64,000 nt of DNA from Candidatus Obscuribacter sp. (GTDB lineage: Bacteria; Cyanobacteriota; Vampirovibrionia; Obscuribacterales; Obscuribacteraceae), in NCBI GenBank assembly GCA_016718315.1, contig JADKDV010000003.1, positions 558,001 to 622,000 of the forward strand, written 5' to 3'. The translations under genes were made by a program, and so were the position numbers. The notes under the pieces are model-generated. The model had not been told where the DNA came from. It did not search any database and saw nothing but the letters and a program-made list of their open reading frames with translations. Positions 1-8,804 of this stretch are shown piece after piece (the stretch's first letter is position 1; every line of letters starts with the position of its first letter).

Positions 1-1388
1 AAATTGAGCAGGTCAGTTGTATGACCTTCCGCTTTGATTTGTTCAAAGAGAGCGCCGGGCAGTCTGCTTACAGCAACAGCTGTGGAGTGTGTGCCGTCCT
101 GCTCGCGCACTTTAAAGCTCAAACCTCTAAAGCTCTGCCCACTTAGCTGAGTTAATTCCAGGCGACCGCTGGCACTGATTGATGTGTCCACATAACGCAC
201 CGAATGTTCAAGTGGTGAGAGCTTTTCGCTTTTGAATTTGCCGGCAATAGCCTTTATACAATTGACTGTTTGTGCGTCAGACAAATTATCTTGCTTGATT
301 ACGGCAATGACTGTGTCGGCTTTGCCTGTGCGTCCTTTTGAGCCGGCCAGGACTCTAGTGCCTGGGGTTTTGCGATATTCTGCCCAAACCCAGTTTTTGT
401 CTTTGACATCAGTCTGGACTGGCAGACCATAGAGTTTTTCGAATAGATAAAAGTCATCGCTCAGGCCTGGCTGGCTTGCCACTTTGCCAATAAAAGCTTC
501 GACAGCACCGCCGCTCAAATTTTCGCGCACTGGTGCGGCACTATTTGTGCCACTGGCAATAGGATTGCTAAAGCTGGCGGCTACGGCCGTCAGTGGTTTT
601 TCGGGCTGCGGCGGGGCTTCTACTCTGGGCTGTTTAACTGGTTTGGGAGCAGTGGTAGCGGTACTTACAGGAGCCGGACGCGGGTCATTTTTGGCAGCGA
701 GAGCATCTTTTTTACGCTGGGTATCGACTTTGTATTTATTGAGACGATAGCGACTGAGCTGATTGTTCAGTGCCGAGCGGGCCTCGTCGTCATTCATAGC
801 CACCGCCTGAATGCGTGTTATAAGCACTGTTTGACCAGGATTGTCGCCAATTTTGCACAGTACTTTGCACTCAATCAATGGCCACTCGTTGGGATCTATT
901 GGCAGTTCAAAAGGTCTTTTGCCGTGCGCTTCGGTATTGACTTGCTGGATGCCGCCAATCAAATCAAAGCTGGTTTGCCAGCGGCTTATGGTACTGATGC
1001 CCTCGGACAAAAGCATAAAATGGGCTTGCATCTGTACGGTCTGACCGACCAGATTTTGACCAGTATCGTTTTGCACATTGAGCGAAATCGAGGGGTGATA
1101 ACCAAGTCCATCATGTGTCCAGTAAGTGACAAAAGCCGGCACCATTATTTTGGCGCTATTGACTGGCTGAGTCAGTCGGGGCGCAGCGGCCTGACTGGGG
1201 GTGCTTGTCCGTCTGGGGGGCGGTGAGCCTATATAGTCATCGTCTGCGGCACTGCTGTATTTTGAGGGTCTGCTTGGCGGTGGCACTTCGTCTTCACCAC
1301 CAAAGCTTGGACCGGGCTGGGCCAGGGCTGGCAAGGTCAGCCCGGTAATTAAGTTTAAAGTTAGTGCCAGTAAAACCAATTTGCGCAT
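1..1388 (-). CDS. Secreted protein of unknown function (3' end outside window)
   Basis: Read on the minus strand from ATG at 1388, the frame stays open to the window edge, giving about 462 codons with no stop, so the gene is partial. It begins with a clear signal peptide (MRKLVLLALTLNL..., ending in LPALAQ), so the product is exported. The stretch after it is rich in Pro, Ser and Arg. Residues around 100-220 look globular, a second Pro/Lys/Ala-rich linker follows, and the rest is a mixed-composition domain. I recognise no family. It starts 9 bases after the stop of the glycosylase gene and is the last visible member of a three-gene minus-strand run. The signal peptide is strong; function is unknown. 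Confidence 0.75.
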   Translation of the reverse strand, partial: MRKLVLLALTLNLITGLTLPALAQPGPSFGGEDEVPPPSRPSKYSSAADDDYIGSPPPRRTSTPSQAAAPRLTQPVNSAKIMVPAFVTYWTHDGLGYHPSISLNVQNDTGQNLVGQTVQMQAHFMLLSEGISTISRWQTSFDLIGGIQQVNTEAHGKRPFELPIDPNEWPLIECKVLCKIGDNPGQTVLITRIQAVAMNDDEARSALNNQLSRYRLNKYKVDTQRKKDALAAKNDPRPAPVSTATTAPKPVKQPRVEAPPQPEKPLTAVAASFSNPIASGTNSAAPVRENLSGGAVEAFIGKVASQPGLSDDFYLFEKLYGLPVQTDVKDKNWVWAEYRKTPGTRVLAGSKGRTGKADTVIAVIKQDNLSDAQTVNCIKAIAGKFKSEKLSPLEHSVRYVDTSISASGRLELTQLSGQSFRGLSFKVREQDGTHSTAVAVSRLPGALFEQIKAEGHTTDLLN

Positions 1389-1397
1389 GTTGCAATC

Positions 1398-2093
1398 TTA
1401 CCCTTTTACATCCAGACTGCGCCACAAATACCAGCTAGCACAGGTGCGGTATGGTCGCCATTTTTCGGCGCGCTTGAGGACACTAGCGGGCGTTGCCAGT
1501 CCATCTTTTGCTCTGGTACCAGAGCGGGGAAAAGAAAGTGTAAAGCCTTTGCGAATACCATAGTCGGTATGGGGCATTACATCAGGTCTGCCCAGGTTGA
1601 AAATCAAGAGCATCTGTACAGTCCATGTGCCGATACCGCGGATGGTGATCAGTTTTTCGATAAGCTCCTGGTCATCGAGTTCGACCATCTCTTCTTTTGA
1701 TGGCAAATCGCCCACGCTCATTTTGTTGGCCAAATCAATAAGCGCTAGCTGCTTACTGCGCGATAGACCGCATGCTCTCAGGGCTTCGGCTTCTAGTTTG
1801 AGCAGGGTGTTTGCCTGGGGAAAGATTTTTATGCCTTGATCACTTAAGTCGCCTACCTGGTCGACCACTTTTTTGAGGATGCTGGCTGCTGCTTTGCCCG
1901 TAATTTGTTGATAGATAATTGACTCAGCCAGGGCTTCATAACTGTTTTGCAGCGGATTAACTGCCAGTTTGTAGTCGCCGACACGCTCTATTACTTTGCC
2001 TAAAGACGGGTCTTTGTCGCTTAGATAAGCGATTATTTGTTTGTTGCGACTGTTAGTCGGAGCAGGTCTTTTGCTGCGCGCGCCGGTAGTCAT
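1398..2093 (-). CDS. DNA-3-methyladenine glycosylase, AlkA-like (HhH-GPD)
   Basis: A 231-residue base-excision-repair glycosylase of the HhH-GPD superfamily, which removes alkylated bases such as 3-methyladenine. The helix-hairpin-helix is visible as LITIRGIGTWTVQ (about 148-160), followed by the family's catalytic Asp at D177 in MPHTDYGIRKGF. The early segment AESIIYQQITGKAA (56-69) and the C-terminal AEKWRPYRTCASWYLWR (209-225) are also typical. No Cys cluster for an iron-sulfur site is seen, so it resembles AlkA rather than Nth or MutY. It lacks the N-terminal domain of E. coli AlkA, as many short bacterial homologues do. It lies 7 bases after the LRR gene and 9 before the secreted-protein gene, which suggests cotranscription. 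Confidence 0.88.
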   Translation of the reverse strand: MTTGARSKRPAPTNSRNKQIIAYLSDKDPSLGKVIERVGDYKLAVNPLQNSYEALAESIIYQQITGKAAASILKKVVDQVGDLSDQGIKIFPQANTLLKLEAEALRACGLSRSKQLALIDLANKMSVGDLPSKEEMVELDDQELIEKLITIRGIGTWTVQMLLIFNLGRPDVMPHTDYGIRKGFTLSFPRSGTRAKDGLATPASVLKRAEKWRPYRTCASWYLWRSLDVKG

Positions 2094-2100
2094 GATTTAC

Positions 2101-3462
2101 TCAGTTAAAGGAGGGCCACAAATCAAGGTTGCTCATCGACTGTTCTGATACGCCTGCTACATAGCTCAGATTTTTACCGGTTTTTTTGCGGTAGGCACGG
2201 TTAGCCACTGTAGTCAAAGCAGCAAAGCCGAGATCTTTAGGCATATTGGCTGGATCATCGATCACTTCTTCAAAAAAGCCCTGTCCATTGGCCACTGCAC
2301 AGCACCGTGCTGCCAAAAACCATTCGCGACTAAAATATTGATCCGGATTTTGATAGGCGTCACGGCCAATTTCACGGGCGTAGGCTTCACCATCTATTTG
2401 ATACAGTTTGGCAAAGAGTATTTCCTGAAAAGCAAAAATCTCTTCTTCTTTTTTTAGGGACAAAAAATTGACCAGTGGTGCCACGACGGCATCATCATTG
2501 CCTTCTTCGTCCCAGTTAAGTAGCTCAATTATGTCCCAAAACTCAGTCTCGCTCATATATTGAGCGGGTTTTTCGATTGTTTTTTTAGCGATATTTTGAG
2601 TTGTCTGCAATTCTTCGTCAGCTTTGACCGAGAGGTCGACCCAGTCAGCCAGAGTAAATTCGGGGCGACCGGGCATTGCTCTTTTCCATTTGACACGCAG
2701 CTGTGGATTTTTTTTGCGCAGCTTTTCGATGGCGCTTTCGCTTACTGTCGTATTAAAGAGATAGAGTCTCAAAAGATTAGGCAGCTCAGCCAGTTGCAAG
2801 ATGCCTTCGTCGGTCACCTGGGTGCCTGACAGTCCCAGCACCATGAGCTGTTTAAAATTGAGCAAGTGCTCGATAGCACTATCGGCGACACTAGTGCCAT
2901 TGAGCCATAGCTCACGCAAATCGGCAAGTGGAGAGAGATGTACCAGACCGTCGCTGGTGATGCTGGTGGCGGTGAGGCCCAGCGACTGGATTTGATTTAG
3001 TCTGGCAACAAAACCCAGACCGGCGTCCGAGACTGGCGTGTAAGCCAACTCCAATATTCTGATTGAGTGCAGATGTGAAATATGGGTCAAGCCCAGATCC
3101 ATCACTTGAGAGCGGCTCATGTCGAGAACATGGATGCTGTCTGCCTGGAGGTTTTCTAGTGGACTGAGGCTGCCAGCGGCACTGGCTGAGACCTTGAGCT
3201 GTAATTTGTGCAGCTCTGGCTCCTTTATCACTACATCGCCAGAGGCGTCATCGAGCCATTGCCAGTTGATGGGCTGGTTTTCGGGATTGACTATCAATCC
3301 TTGTGGTGTAGTCAATAGCTCCCAGGTCTCTGGTTGTGAGCGTGGAGCGATATATAGCCCGCCCATCGAAAATCTTTTTGGAAATCTCAGTAGTTTCTCT
3401 GTCATGAAAATAGGCAATTTTGATGAGGCCAGGGGAAATGGGGAGTATTCAGTGGATAACAT
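2101..3462 (-). CDS. Leucine-rich-repeat protein
   Basis: A protein of 453 residues, or 434 if translation starts at the internal ATG at 3405; neither start has a good ribosome site. Residues about 106-250 form roughly six repeats of 24 residues with the pattern LxxLxxLxLxxTxVxDxGL (for example LMVLGLSGTQVTDEGILQLA). This is the bacterial LRR type common in Planctomycetes and relatives, usually a protein-binding scaffold. The N-terminal 100 residues and C-terminal 190 residues match no family I know. No signal peptide or membrane segment is seen, so it is probably cytoplasmic. It heads the run LRR, glycosylase, secreted protein; a functional link between them is not evident. Confidence 0.8.
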   Translation of the reverse strand: MLSTEYSPFPLASSKLPIFMTEKLLRFPKRFSMGGLYIAPRSQPETWELLTTPQGLIVNPENQPINWQWLDDASGDVVIKEPELHKLQLKVSASAAGSLSPLENLQADSIHVLDMSRSQVMDLGLTHISHLHSIRILELAYTPVSDAGLGFVARLNQIQSLGLTATSITSDGLVHLSPLADLRELWLNGTSVADSAIEHLLNFKQLMVLGLSGTQVTDEGILQLAELPNLLRLYLFNTTVSESAIEKLRKKNPQLRVKWKRAMPGRPEFTLADWVDLSVKADEELQTTQNIAKKTIEKPAQYMSETEFWDIIELLNWDEEGNDDAVVAPLVNFLSLKKEEEIFAFQEILFAKLYQIDGEAYAREIGRDAYQNPDQYFSREWFLAARCCAVANGQGFFEEVIDDPANMPKDLGFAALTTVANRAYRKKTGKNLSYVAGVSEQSMSNLDLWPSFN

Positions 3463-3549
3463 TATCCGATTGCAGTCATTCTGTCTTCAGGTGTTATGCT
3501 TTTCTTCTAGGTGCTAACACACCAGGCAGGAGTTTTCAGGAGTACACCG

Positions 3550-4017
3550 ATGGATGAGATAGACGCCCAAGGGCGCCAGCTTTTAGTGGATCGCCCGGTA
3601 TTGACTAGAGGCAGATTGTCGGTCTATCGCGAGTGCGCCAATATGGGGGTTGATGACTGGTTTCCCAGACTCAACGTAACTCTCAAAAAATCTGGCTCTG
3701 ATGAGACTCTCTGGCAATGGACCACCCATAGCCTGCCTGTAGATTTAGATGAGCCACCGCCCTATGGCGAAGATCTTTTATTCGAAAAATATTTTGAGCT
3801 CGATACTCCCGTCCGCTCTCCCCGTGGTCTGGAAGTAGTCTTTGAACTGGGCCGCGGCTTCACCGAGCGTGGCACTGTGGAGCAGTTTTCGGCTTCCCTT
3901 TATTTGTATCCCGCCTCTTTTGAGGATCGTGGCGTACAAATTGGTGTACTTGATTTCAGGCAAGGTCTGACAGCGGCATCGACACCTTTATTTGCTCGCT
4001 TCAACTTCCCCTGGTAA
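3550..4017 (+). CDS. Conserved-looking hypothetical protein, 155 aa
   Basis: The start is placed at ATG 3550 because AGGAG lies about 7 bases upstream; a longer frame from GTG 3511 lacks such a site. The product is soluble, acidic and rich in beta-prone segments (PRLNVTLKKSG, GLEVVFELGRGF, FSASLYLYP), with no signal peptide, membrane helix or Cys. I do not recognise it. It is divergent from the LRR gene with 87 bases between them, and a strong terminator at 4035-4066 follows it, so it is probably a monocistronic unit. Confidence 0.65.
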   Translation: MDEIDAQGRQLLVDRPVLTRGRLSVYRECANMGVDDWFPRLNVTLKKSGSDETLWQWTTHSLPVDLDEPPPYGEDLLFEKYFELDTPVRSPRGLEVVFELGRGFTERGTVEQFSASLYLYPASFEDRGVQIGVLDFRQGLTAASTPLFARFNFPW

Positions 4018-4034
4018 GTCTATTTAGGTAAAAC

Positions 4035-4066
4035 AAAAAGGACCTCTGTGACAGAGGTCCTTTTTT
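4035..4066. terminator. Rho-independent terminator, bidirectional
   Basis: Near-perfect hairpin AAAAAGGACCTCTG / CAGAGGTCCTTTTT with a TGA loop and T-runs on both sides. It ends the plus-strand gene at 3550-4017 and can also serve the minus-strand tRNA-Lys transcript. Confidence 0.9.
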
Positions 4067-4115
4067 GATGCTTTAAAGTCAGACAGTTTTGAAAACTATT
4101 TAACTTATTAAAGAT

Positions 4116-4188
4116 TGCGCCCGGTGCGACTCGAACGCACGACCAATCGGTTAAAAGCCGAGTGCTCTACCAGCTGAGCTACGGGCGC
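4116..4188 (-). tRNA. tRNA-Lys (anticodon UUU)
   Basis: A 73-base cloverleaf on the minus strand. The acceptor stem GCGCCCG pairs with CGGGCGC, followed by discriminator A. The D arm AGCTCAGCTGGTAGAGC, anticodon arm TCGG-CTTTTAA-CCGA with anticodon TTT, and T arm GTGCG-TTCGAGT-CGCAC are all present. No CCA is encoded. It reads AAA and, by wobble, AAG lysine codons. Confidence 0.97.
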
Positions 4189-4206
4189 TCGCGGCATTAA
4201 GGACTC

Positions 4207-4236
4207 ATCCTAACAGTCGGTCTAACCTATCGTCAA
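4207..4236 (-). promoter_or_regulatory. Candidate sigma-70 promoter for tRNA-Lys
   Basis: On the minus strand TTGACG (4231-4236), an 18-base spacer and TAGGAT (4207-4212) lie just upstream of the tRNA 5' end at 4188. Spacing and position fit a housekeeping promoter; this is pattern matching only. Confidence 0.5.
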
Positions 4237-4285
4237 GAAAACTAGAAGGAATTGCAATGGAATTAGCAACATTTAGCTAAGCAGT

Positions 4286-5674
4286 TTAAGGGCGCTTTGA
4301 GTCATCTATATATCTTTTGATGGGACTGTAAATCCTGTCAGCCAGATATTGATGGCCCGCTTGCGTCATATGGGCTGTATAAAAGAGCTTTTGTTGCTTT
4401 TGATTGTCAAAGGACAGGGCCGGGCTAAGAGCATCTACATATAAGAGTCCGTTTTTTGAGCAAATGTCATTGACGATTGCCACTTCCCCCCGGTAATCAA
4501 CGCCGTAAACATCGCTATCCATGCCTGAGATTGGCAAGATAGCAGCTCTTGATGGCATGGCTACCAGCATCAGCCTCGCTCCTTTTTGCTGGCATTGCTT
4601 ATCCATGCCGACATAGAGAGCTTCTAGTGTATTGGTCATTAAAGTGACATATTGATTGGGTTTGACGGGTTTGCTTATTTTGGTGGCACTGGTGGTGGCA
4701 GTTGTCGGCGCTTTTGCTGCCACTGCTATTGGTGCGGTGATATTGCTTGTGGTATTGCTCTTAAAGAGCGTGGCAGAGTATTGCTTGATAGAGGCGCTTG
4801 TATCCGCTGACCATTTTTGCCAGTTGTCTCTGTCTGTCCAGCTCTTAAACAAAGCACGGCTGGTTTTGCCAGGCTGATTTAATAGAGCCATCAAGGTCTT
4901 GTATGTCTCACTATGAAAACTGGCCTCGGTCTCGGCTGCTGAGATAAGTCCCCAGATACGGCTGTGCTGTCTGAGCCAGGCGATACTGAGCAAAATTTTG
5001 GCTCTGGGTGTGCGCATCCACTGAGCTATAGAGCCGGTTTCGACGGCTAAAGGTTTGCCTGGTAGTTTGAGGGCAAGGGGACGCACATTGGCAATGGTGT
5101 TATCCGGCGGTGACCAATTTTCGAACATATCTCTGGCGTTGTAACCTACTAGCACCAGATCTGGTGCATAACCCAGTACCTGTTTTTGCAGCTGCATGTA
5201 TTCTTGGGCGGTGCTGTAGCCCGAGGTGGCAAAGTTGATTACCTGCACTGGCTGGGCTAGCTCCTCGCTCAGTTTGCGCTCCAGCTCTTTGCCAAAAGTC
5301 TCATTGATTGGTACTTGCAGACCTTCAACGAGAGAGTCACCCATCAGGGCTATACGCAATGTACCAGCTGGTTTTGCCTTTGTCAGGGCACCTTCGCGCA
5401 GTCCGTCGTGATTAAAATAAGAGCGGGCATAACCTTCTTTGCGCCAGGTCACACTCTTGTCAGTCATATGACGAGTACCAAGCTCTCTATCAAGGGCAAA
5501 GATTTCTTCTTCACCAAGACCAGCAAAAGCGAGGACGACCTCAACTGCCAGCAAAAAAACTAAAAGCCAGATTAGATACTGAGCTGGCACTGTCAGTATG
5601 CGCCAGGGCGACTTTGAGCCTGGCTCTCTGGGCAAGCTCACTGACTTTTTTACTCTAGTAATAGTGTTAGTCAT
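4286..5674 (-). CDS. SGNH/GDSL-hydrolase-type protein, partner of MBOAT acyltransferase
   Basis: A 462-residue protein with one N-terminal membrane segment (about 28-52) and a large, presumably extracytoplasmic, SGNH domain. Block I is RIALMGDSLVEGLQ with the nucleophile Ser at S114. The C-terminal block reads LFYTAHMTQAGHQYLADR, which carries the His but shows no Asp two or three residues before it, unlike the usual DxxH. The middle holds a Thr/Ala/Lys-rich insert (about 310-340). It follows the MBOAT gene by 6 bases. Such pairs O-acylate secreted polysaccharides or envelope polymers, as in alginate and peptidoglycan acetylation. The role is inferred from family and neighbour; the substrate cannot be read from the sequence. 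Confidence 0.75.
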   Translation of the reverse strand: MTNTITRVKKSVSLPREPGSKSPWRILTVPAQYLIWLLVFLLAVEVVLAFAGLGEEEIFALDRELGTRHMTDKSVTWRKEGYARSYFNHDGLREGALTKAKPAGTLRIALMGDSLVEGLQVPINETFGKELERKLSEELAQPVQVINFATSGYSTAQEYMQLQKQVLGYAPDLVLVGYNARDMFENWSPPDNTIANVRPLALKLPGKPLAVETGSIAQWMRTPRAKILLSIAWLRQHSRIWGLISAAETEASFHSETYKTLMALLNQPGKTSRALFKSWTDRDNWQKWSADTSASIKQYSATLFKSNTTSNITAPIAVAAKAPTTATTSATKISKPVKPNQYVTLMTNTLEALYVGMDKQCQQKGARLMLVAMPSRAAILPISGMDSDVYGVDYRGEVAIVNDICSKNGLLYVDALSPALSFDNQKQQKLFYTAHMTQAGHQYLADRIYSPIKRYIDDSKRP

Positions 5675-5680
5675 ATCACC

Positions 5681-7195
5681 CTAAAACTGGAAGTAGAGAA
5701 AAGGAACTGTCTCCATGGGGCGCGATGCCACCATGAGAATGCAGGCGGCTATCCATGAGGCCAGACGCACTGGTTGTTTAAACTGAACAAGATTGTCTGA
5801 TTTAATTAGCGGATCAATTACTGTGCGGTGTTTGAGCAAATAATCACTCAATAGCCAGAATGTCATATAAGCAAAAGACACAGGCACGATGCCGCTTTTG
5901 AGCAGCGGTACAAGCATTGTGAAGTCCTGATTGCGGACATTTATGAGAGATTGCAAAATGACAATGGCATGACTGGTATCAGGCGCTCTAAAAATACTAA
6001 AGGCCACAGCCACAAAAACAAAGGTGATAAGCGCACTGACCACAGTAGTAACTACAGTTATGGACTTGCTTGCACTGATTGTTTGATTGATACCTGTTTT
6101 GTCCAGTAGAGCGCACCACAGGCGGTGAGCAATCAGTCCCAGTCCGTGAGCGACGCCCCAGACTACATAGTGCCAGCTAGCGCCGTGCCAGAGCCCACCT
6201 ATGGCCATGGTCAAAAACAAATTGCGATAATTGAGCCATTTGGCTCCGCGCGATCCGCCCAGCGGTATATAGATATAATCGCGCAGCCAGGAGCTGAGCG
6301 ATATGTGCCAGCGCCGCCAAAATAGAGTGAGATTTGGCGCGATCAGTGGTAAGTTGAAGTTTTCGGGCAGTCTTATACCAAGCAATAAGGCAGAGCCTCT
6401 GCCCATATCGGTATAACCCGAAAAATCACAATAAATCTGAATGGTAAAACCGATGGTGGCAAGCCAGCCATCCACAAAAGAGACAGGTACACTGGAGGCA
6501 TAAGGGGCAGCAATTATTGTGGCGATATTGTCCGCCAGAGCTACTTTTTTAAAAAGCCCCTGCATAATTAAACTGATGCCTTCGTAAAAGACAGGACGAC
6601 TGAGTCTCTCAGGGGCGGCCAGTTTTACTAAAAAGTCCTGGTAGCGTTTAATTGGTCCAGCAATCTGGCTGGGAAAAAAAGCTGCAAAGGCGGCAAAGTC
6701 GAGAAAGTTTGTGGCTGCTTTGTCGCCTTTGTAGACGTCGACTAGATAGTGGACAAATTCAAAAACAAAAAAGCTTATGCCTAGCGGCAAAATTATTTCT
6801 AAAAAGGGCAGATTGCACTGAGTCAGCCAGGCTTGATAGTCCGATTGAGGCAGAGCGCCACCGGTGGTGCGAGCCAGCTTGGTCAGATTTTGCAGGGCAA
6901 AATTGGCGTATTTGTAATAGCAAAGTGCGCCGACATTGGCAAAAAGTCCCAGCAAGAGCAAAAGCTTGCAGGCAATTTGATTTTGGCTGGCTTTTGCTTG
7001 ACCTAGCGACAGACCGAGGAGCCAGTTAAAAAGAGTGATGGCAAAAAGCAAAAGTCCGTAGACCGGCATCCAGCTCATATAAAAGAAATAGCTGGTCAAG
7101 ACCACCACGAGGGTACGCCAATGGCCTCGACTGCGCCAGTATAAAAACACTGCCACAGGTAGAAACAAGAGATATTGGAAGCTTGAGAATATCAT
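5681..7195 (-). CDS. MBOAT-family membrane O-acyltransferase (AlgI-like)
   Basis: A 504-residue polytopic protein starting MIFSSFQYLLFLPVAVFLYW, a very typical AlgI-type opening. The family signature WRRWHISLSSWLRDYIYIPLGG and the motif GLWHGASWHYVVWG, which contains the conserved His essential in MBOAT enzymes, are intact. Length matches the alginate and polysaccharide O-acetyltransferase branch. It would move acyl groups across the inner membrane for transfer by the SGNH partner encoded 6 bases downstream. The pair starts divergently from the pyrimidine operon. No polysaccharide synthesis genes adjoin, so the polymer is unknown. Confidence 0.92.
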   Translation of the reverse strand: MIFSSFQYLLFLPVAVFLYWRSRGHWRTLVVVLTSYFFYMSWMPVYGLLLFAITLFNWLLGLSLGQAKASQNQIACKLLLLLGLFANVGALCYYKYANFALQNLTKLARTTGGALPQSDYQAWLTQCNLPFLEIILPLGISFFVFEFVHYLVDVYKGDKAATNFLDFAAFAAFFPSQIAGPIKRYQDFLVKLAAPERLSRPVFYEGISLIMQGLFKKVALADNIATIIAAPYASSVPVSFVDGWLATIGFTIQIYCDFSGYTDMGRGSALLLGIRLPENFNLPLIAPNLTLFWRRWHISLSSWLRDYIYIPLGGSRGAKWLNYRNLFLTMAIGGLWHGASWHYVVWGVAHGLGLIAHRLWCALLDKTGINQTISASKSITVVTTVVSALITFVFVAVAFSIFRAPDTSHAIVILQSLINVRNQDFTMLVPLLKSGIVPVSFAYMTFWLLSDYLLKHRTVIDPLIKSDNLVQFKQPVRLASWIAACILMVASRPMETVPFLYFQF

Positions 7196-7291
7196 CGCCC
7201 GTGAGTATACAAGAGGTAGGACTTTTGCGACAGGAAGCCTATCTAATCTCTCCAGAAGGGTTTTTGATTAAGAAGCATTAATTACGAGATA

Positions 7292-7321
7292 TTGACTATA
7301 CAAAAGATACATTAGTACCAT
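7292..7321 (+). promoter_or_regulatory. Weak candidate promoter ahead of the pyrimidine operon
   Basis: TTGACT (7292-7297), an 18-base spacer and TACCAT (7316-7321) occur in the 278-base gap between the divergent MBOAT gene and the aminotransferase gene. A long untranslated leader of about 150 bases would follow. I see no recognised riboswitch there. Low confidence. Confidence 0.25.
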
Positions 7322-7473
7322 TTAGGCTATCAGTTAGCCATCCAGTGGCAGGCATCTCTTTTTGCTAAAAGCTCCACATGAGCCCGTTGTGCATCCGGCG
7401 CAAGGGTTTGATTTGGCCTGGCTAACTTAAACAACAATAAAAGCAATTGATGTGATTGCCCGAGGAGGAAAAA

Positions 7474-8787
7474 GTGTCAGCTCCACTAAGCCGCGAAGAA
7501 TTGAAGAAAAAACGCGATAAATTTATCGTGCCTGGGGTCAAGCAGATGTATCAAGACCCGCCTCACTTTGTCAAAGGCAAAGGGCAATATCTCTATGACG
7601 AGACCGGTCGCGAATATCTCGATATGTTTGCTGGCATCGTCACAGTCTCAGTCGGTCATTGCCATCCCAAAGTAACTCAGCGTACTGTCGACCAACTGCA
7701 AACATTGCAGCACACATCCACAGCCTTTATGACTCAGCCCATGGTCGACCTGGCCGAAAAGCTGGCCACCATTGCCCCTATGCAAGAGTCCAAATGTTTT
7801 ATCACCAACTCCGGCACCGAAGCTAACGAAGCGGCTGTACGTTTTGCTCGTCTGGCTACTGGTCGCAATGAAGTTATCGTGCTGGAGCACAGCTATCACG
7901 GTGAATCACACCTGGCTTCTACAATGACCGGCAACCACAACTGGCGCCCTGATTTGATGCCAGCTGCCGGTGTGGCATACACAGCCAATGCTTATTGCTA
8001 CCGCTGCCCCTTCAAAAAGACTCCTGATAATTGCTCCTTAGAGTGCGCTAAAGATCTTGAGCGTGTTATTCAGACTCAAACCAGCGGTAAGCCCGCGGTT
8101 ATGATTGCTGAGCCTATCCAGGGTGTGGGCGGTGCTATCTGTCCTCCTGATGAATACTTTGGCGAAGTCAAAAAAATATTAGAAAAGTACGGCGCTTTGT
8201 TTATCGCTGATGAAGTGCAAACTGGCGTTGGTCGTACTGGTAAACACTGGTTTGGCATCAGTAACTGGGGCGTTACCCCGGACTTGATTACGATGGCTAA
8301 GGGGCTCGCCAATGGTCTGCCCATGGGTGCTGTCATTGCTAACACCAAAGTGGTAGACGGACTGGTCAAACAGCAGATCAACACTTTTGGTGGCAACCCT
8401 GTATCCAGTGCCACAGCATGCGCTGTGCTCGAGACCATCGAAGAAGAAAAACTGATGGCTAATGCTCTGGAAGTAGGTAACTACTTGATGGACGGTTTGA
8501 GAGATTTGCAAAAGCAGTTTCCTGATGTTATCGGAGATGTCCGTGGCAAAGGTCTAATGGTCGGCATGGAGCTGGCTGACAAAAACAAGACACAATTGAC
8601 CAAAGAATGTGCCGCTATAGTCGAAATGGCTAAAGACGAAGGTGTTGTGCTGGGTAAAGGTGGTCTCTGGGGCAATACAATCCGTATCAAACCGCCACTC
8701 ACTATCAACAAACAAAACGTCGACACCATGCTTAAGGTGGTGCAAAAGAGTATCGAAGCCACTGTCAAAGTGGGCGCCAAGGCTTAA
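7474..8787 (+). CDS. Class III aminotransferase, AGXT2/beta-alanine transaminase type
   Basis: Start set at GTG 7474 because GAGGAGG (7462-7468) sits 5 bases upstream; the product has 437 residues. It is a PLP fold-type I enzyme with TNSGTEANEAA for phosphate binding, ADEVQTGVGRTG with the ring-binding Asp, and the Schiff-base Lys at K276 in TMAKGLANGLPMG. The segment CYRCPF...CSLEC is characteristic of the AGXT2-like subfamily. Followed by beta-ureidopropionase and dihydropyrimidine dehydrogenase genes, it most likely transaminates beta-alanine or beta-aminoisobutyrate, the end products of uracil and thymine breakdown. An alanine-glyoxylate or other omega-aminotransferase role cannot be excluded. 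First gene of the operon. Confidence 0.88.
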   Translation: MSAPLSREELKKKRDKFIVPGVKQMYQDPPHFVKGKGQYLYDETGREYLDMFAGIVTVSVGHCHPKVTQRTVDQLQTLQHTSTAFMTQPMVDLAEKLATIAPMQESKCFITNSGTEANEAAVRFARLATGRNEVIVLEHSYHGESHLASTMTGNHNWRPDLMPAAGVAYTANAYCYRCPFKKTPDNCSLECAKDLERVIQTQTSGKPAVMIAEPIQGVGGAICPPDEYFGEVKKILEKYGALFIADEVQTGVGRTGKHWFGISNWGVTPDLITMAKGLANGLPMGAVIANTKVVDGLVKQQINTFGGNPVSSATACAVLETIEEEKLMANALEVGNYLMDGLRDLQKQFPDVIGDVRGKGLMVGMELADKNKTQLTKECAAIVEMAKDEGVVLGKGGLWGNTIRIKPPLTINKQNVDTMLKVVQKSIEATVKVGAKA

Positions 8788-8804
8788 TTAAGGGAGCATT
8801 GTAA

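Noticed and set aside
7196..7473. Riboswitch or small RNA ahead of the pyrimidine operon
   Set aside because: I could not find a recognised consensus or a convincing stem plus terminator; only a weak promoter candidate remains.
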